7,922 bases of DNA, from the NCBI GenBank assembly GCA_003695215.1, contig RFIM01000067.1, positions 1 to 7,922 on the forward strand, given 5' to 3'. Shown here one piece after another: positions 5,564 to 7,922 of the stretch; the stretch's first letter is position 1; the number at the start of each line of letters is the position of its first letter. The DNA is from Chloroflexota bacterium. Its GTDB lineage: Bacteria > Chloroflexota > Anaerolineae > Aggregatilineales > UBA2796. Below the pieces are notes generated by a model. The model searched no databases and was not told where the DNA came from. It was given only the letters and a program-made list of their open reading frames with translations. Made by a program: the position numbers and the translations under genes.

Positions 5564-7389
5564 AGCGCGTCGAGCGCCTTCTCCAGCTCGTCAACCCGCG
5601 CCATCAAGAAGCCGAGCTGAGTTTGCTGCTCGCGGTAACGCGAGACGAGCGTGCCGAGCTGGCTGAAGACGGGCGCTAAAATCTGCTTGCCATAGCTGGT
5701 CATGCGGCTGCGCTCAGCAATTGTGATCCGCGAAAGCGCTTCGCGGTAGGTTTTCTCCAGCTCGCTCAGACGCGCCTCAAGCTGTTTGAGCGCATCCTTG
5801 CGCGCCCGCTGCGAGGTCAGAAATGCGACTCCGCCGCCAACAGGCAGCGCCACAGCGCCGATAGCGAGCGTGATCACGCCGAGCGGCGGCAAAAGCGCAC
5901 CAGGCGTGGCCGCGGCCGTCAATGCGCTGACTAACAGACCGAACGCGCCGCCAATGCCTGCAATGGTGCCATAGATGAAGGTACGCACATTCTGATCGAA
6001 GTTGCTCTCAATGGCTTCTAGCACGGCGTGATCGGTGTAGGCGCGCAGCTCGATATCGGCCATAGTCAACGCCGCTTGCAAGGCAGCGCGCTGATCGGCG
6101 TACTGCGCCGCATCCATGCCTGTGGCTTCTTCACGCAAAATCGCTTCTAGCTTGCTCAAGCGCTCGATGATGCCACGCCAATAAGCCCGTCCGCCATCCA
6201 CTAGCGCATTGACGTAGTTCTCCTGCGCTGCGGCAAGCCGCGTCAAGCTATCGGCTAGCACTTCGCGATCGAAAAGCTCAGCGAGCTTCTGGCGATCTAT
6301 GCCGCGGAAGGCGGCGCGCACAATGCTCAGATGTTTCTCCATGAAGCGTCCGCCGCGCAACAAGACGCCATCAATGACGGCGCGAATCTCCTTAAGCGCC
6401 GCTTCGAGCTGGCGATCCAAGCCTGCGGCGTGCTGCTCAATCTCGCGCTCAAGCGCGTGTGCCGCGTCCGCATCTTGACCGATCAAGGCAAGGCGCGCGT
6501 TCAGCGATTCTTCGTGCCGCTTCAGCACGCCGCGCAGCAAGCTCAGGCGCGTCAGCAGTTTCTGCTTGGCAGGCGGCACTTGCTCAAAGGTTTGGCGCAA
6601 GTGCGCTGCAAGCGCCAAAATGCCCGTTGAATCCTCAGCAGGCGCCTCGCGCAGCGCCGCGAACACGCCGCCCTGATAAGCGCGCTGCAGGGCTTGTTTG
6701 GCGCTGACCATGAAGATCGGCGGGCGCAAGCCTAGCAGCTGATCGATCTGTTGGCGCACGAATTCACGCACCTGCTGCCGCTCCGATTCATCCAGCAGGT
6801 CAGCTTGGTTGATGACTACCACGATTTTCTTGCCGTAATTGCGCGCTAATTCAAGATAAAGCCGCTCGGTATCGGCGAAAGCGCGCTTAGCGCTGATGAT
6901 GAAGATGACTAGGTCGCTGCGATGCAAGAACGCTTTGGCGATCTCCTCATGCTGCTGGAAGACCGAGCCTGTGCCGGGCGTATCCACAATGGCGATGCCT
7001 GTGCCGCCTGTGCCAGGATGTTCCCATTCGCGGATAGCGGCGCCTTCGCGCAGTTTGGGCGTGCGGTTCGCCACAGGCGCATAGCGCACCAGCTCGATCG
7101 CATCTGTAGTTGGCGTGATGCCCATCGGCAGGAATGGCTCGCCGAGCAGCGCATTGATGAAAGTGGACTTGCCGGCGTTGAATTCGCCGATCACAGCGAC
7201 CAGCAGGAACATCTCGCGTAGGTCGTCGGCCGCATCGCGCAGACGTTGTTTATCCTGTGCGCCTTCGCCATGCAGCTTGCCGACAAATTCCGCCGCCTCG
7301 CTCAGCAGGCGCACCAAGCGCTCGCGCAGCTCAGCCAGCACGCCTTCTAAGACTATGGCAGGCGAATTAGGCAAATTCAGGTTAGACAT
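5560..7389 (-). CDS. Bacterial dynamin-like GTPase
   Basis: This 609-residue protein belongs to the large membrane-remodelling GTPases. GTPase motifs are complete: P-loop GEFNAGKS (68-75), switch I ITPTTD (91-96), VDTPG (135-139), G4 NQAD (194-197, with Gln where Lys is usual) and a probable G5 at VSAK (228-231). Residues 280-465 are long alpha-helical segments of the neck/trunk type. Residues 474-526 are a glycine- and alanine-rich hydrophobic hairpin, the expected membrane paddle. Residues 528-607 are a helical, coiled-coil-prone tail. Such proteins bind membranes and act in fission, fusion or repair of the cytoplasmic membrane, in some species against phage or antibiotics; the role here is unknown. 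The start at 7389 is fixed by AAGGA (7402-7398) eight bases upstream and by an in-frame TGA shortly before it. A second dynamin-like gene lies upstream, and the LipM gene overlaps it by four bases downstream. Confidence 0.9.
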   Translation of the reverse strand: MSNLNLPNSPAIVLEGVLAELRERLVRLLSEAAEFVGKLHGEGAQDKQRLRDAADDLREMFLLVAVIGEFNAGKSTFINALLGEPFLPMGITPTTDAIELVRYAPVANRTPKLREGAAIREWEHPGTGGTGIAIVDTPGTGSVFQQHEEIAKAFLHRSDLVIFIISAKRAFADTERLYLELARNYGKKIVVVINQADLLDESERQQVREFVRQQIDQLLGLRPPIFMVSAKQALQRAYQGGVFAALREAPAEDSTGILALAAHLRQTFEQVPPAKQKLLTRLSLLRGVLKRHEESLNARLALIGQDADAAHALEREIEQHAAGLDRQLEAALKEIRAVIDGVLLRGGRFMEKHLSIVRAAFRGIDRQKLAELFDREVLADSLTRLAAAQENYVNALVDGGRAYWRGIIERLSKLEAILREEATGMDAAQYADQRAALQAALTMADIELRAYTDHAVLEAIESNFDQNVRTFIYGTIAGIGGAFGLLVSALTAAATPGALLPPLGVITLAIGAVALPVGGGVAFLTSQRARKDALKQLEARLSELEKTYREALSRITIAERSRMTSYGKQILAPVFSQLGTLVSRYREQQTQLGFLMARVDELEKALDAL

Positions 7390-7401
7390 GCTCGAATTCC
7401 T

Positions 7402-7542
7402 TCATGGAAGACTTGATAACTTCGCAGATGGCTGCCTCCAGGCTGCTTGTGGAAGGCGCGCTGTGCCACTTCGCGTTTCAGCATAGCCCGCTGCACTGGC
7501 AGTGCGCTTTCCTGTGCCCAGTGGCGCTAGCGCGTCACTCAT
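7402..7542 (-). CDS. Small ORF (46 aa) between two dynamin-like genes
   Basis: Between the two GTPase genes an ATG at 7542-7540 opens a frame of 46 codons ending in TGA at 7404-7402. It begins MSDALAPLGTGKRTASAAGY and ends AKLSSLP. An AGGAAGG ribosome binding site lies five bases upstream of the ATG, directly after the TGA of the preceding gene. The TGA of the small ORF in turn overlaps the AAGGA of the next gene. This spacing is what a genuine coupled operon member would show. The product would be Ala/Gly/Ser/Arg-rich, basic and without a membrane span, and it matches no family I know. Codon third positions are close to 50% GC, below the neighbours, and rare-looking codons (TTA, TCA, AGG, CGA) occur. 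It could therefore be a leader peptide or a chance ORF. Confidence 0.4.
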   Translation of the reverse strand: MSDALAPLGTGKRTASAAGYAETRSGTARLPQAAWRQPSAKLSSLP

Positions 7543-7554
7543 CTGCACCTTCCT
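7540..7554 (-). promoter_or_regulatory. Strong ribosome binding site for the small ORF
   Basis: On the minus strand the stop TGA (7557-7555) is followed at once by AGGAAGG (7554-7548), five spacer bases and ATG (7542-7540). It is the best Shine-Dalgarno match in the window and is the main reason for calling the small ORF. Confidence 0.6.
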
Positions 7555-7922
7555 TCAGCGCAATGTGCCAAGTTCGGCTTCTAGCGCTGTGAGCGCCTGC
7601 TCGCGCTGTGCCAATTCCGCCTTGACTGCATCAGCTTGTGCCAATTGCGCCTCAACCATGCGCAAGAACGGCGCTACAGCATCCTGACGCAGTTGCCTGC
7701 CATAGTTCAACTGCTCGTCAGCTGCCTTGCGCAACGCTTCCTGATAGGCGCGCCGTATTGCTTCCATGCGCCGCGCATAGGCATTCGCCATCAACGCGCC
7801 GCGCAGCGGCATCAGGCTAGCGCCGCCGATGATCAGCGCCAAGACCATTAGCGCTGAGAGCAGCCAGACGCCTGCATCGGCGCCTGTGGCAGCCGCTATG
7901 CCGATCAGTAAGCCGCCGATCA
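7555..7922 (-). CDS. C-terminal part of a second dynamin-like GTPase (partial)
   Basis: The minus-strand frame is open from the right edge of the window to TGA at 7557-7555, giving 121 residues with no need for an internal start. It opens with a hydrophobic glycine/alanine-rich hairpin (IGGLLIGIAAATGADAGVW, then a second span around LSALMVLALIIGGASLMP). A charged helical tail of about 75 residues follows. This is the same order and size as the C-terminus of the complete dynamin-like GTPase downstream (hairpin at 474-526, then helix), and both tails carry an 'APF/APV' element mid-way. I infer a paralogous partner whose GTPase domain lies outside the window. An ATG at 7848 is internal to the hairpin and unlikely to be the true start. 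Another protein with a membrane hairpin and coiled tail is possible but less likely. Confidence 0.65.
   Translation of the reverse strand, partial: IGGLLIGIAAATGADAGVWLLSALMVLALIIGGASLMPLRGALMANAYARRMEAIRRAYQEALRKAADEQLNYGRQLRQDAVAPFLRMVEAQLAQADAVKAELAQREQALTALEAELGTLR

Noticed and set aside
7115..7486. Plus-strand frame of 123 codons at the 5' end of the dynamin-like gene
   Set aside because: It is antisense to the GTPase N-terminus and P-loop region. The product is Ser/Arg-rich and shows no family motif.

Overview
The window comes from a moderately GC-rich bacterial chromosome, with most lines at about 60-70% GC. It is densely packed: genes abut or overlap by 3-4 bases. A SEDS peptidoglycan polymerase, a LipM-type lipoyl-pathway enzyme and a tandem pair of dynamin-like GTPases point to a free-living bacterium. 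I suspect Chloroflexota from the general look of the proteins and codon use, but this is a guess that the sequence alone does not prove.

Layout. (1) Bases 1-1563, plus strand: the last 20 codons of an unidentified gene, then a class I SAM-dependent methyltransferase fused to a coiled coil of roughly 270 residues. The coil holds four 32-33-residue repeats, two of which are a very recent 96-bp duplication. (2) Bases 1560-2408, minus strand: an unrecognised 282-residue protein that meets the methyltransferase tail to tail with overlapping stop codons. (3) Bases 2409-2546: a compact divergent promoter region. (4) Bases 2547-4751, plus strand: S-methyl-5'-thioadenosine phosphorylase followed 12 bases later by an FtsW/RodA-family (SEDS) protein. 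(5) Bases 4748-7922, minus strand: one apparent operon. In transcription order it holds the C-terminus of a dynamin-like GTPase, a small 46-codon ORF with a strong ribosome binding site, a complete 609-residue dynamin-like GTPase, and a LipM-like octanoyltransferase/lipoate ligase whose ATG overlaps the GTPase stop (ATGA).

How the genes may work together. The minus-strand operon looks like a membrane-remodelling module. Two dynamin-like proteins made side by side is the usual arrangement for bacterial dynamins that act as hetero-partners, and both carry a C-terminal membrane hairpin. The lipoyl gene is probably a passenger of transcription. MTAP and the SEDS protein share a transcript without an obvious pathway link. 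The methyltransferase with a long repeat-bearing coil resembles in architecture the WbdD-type chain terminators that set surface-glycan length. That is the most attractive hypothesis here, though its glycan context lies outside the window. The only stretches without a long gene are the 138-bp divergent region and the 165-bp gap at 7390-7554, which is nearly filled by the small ORF.
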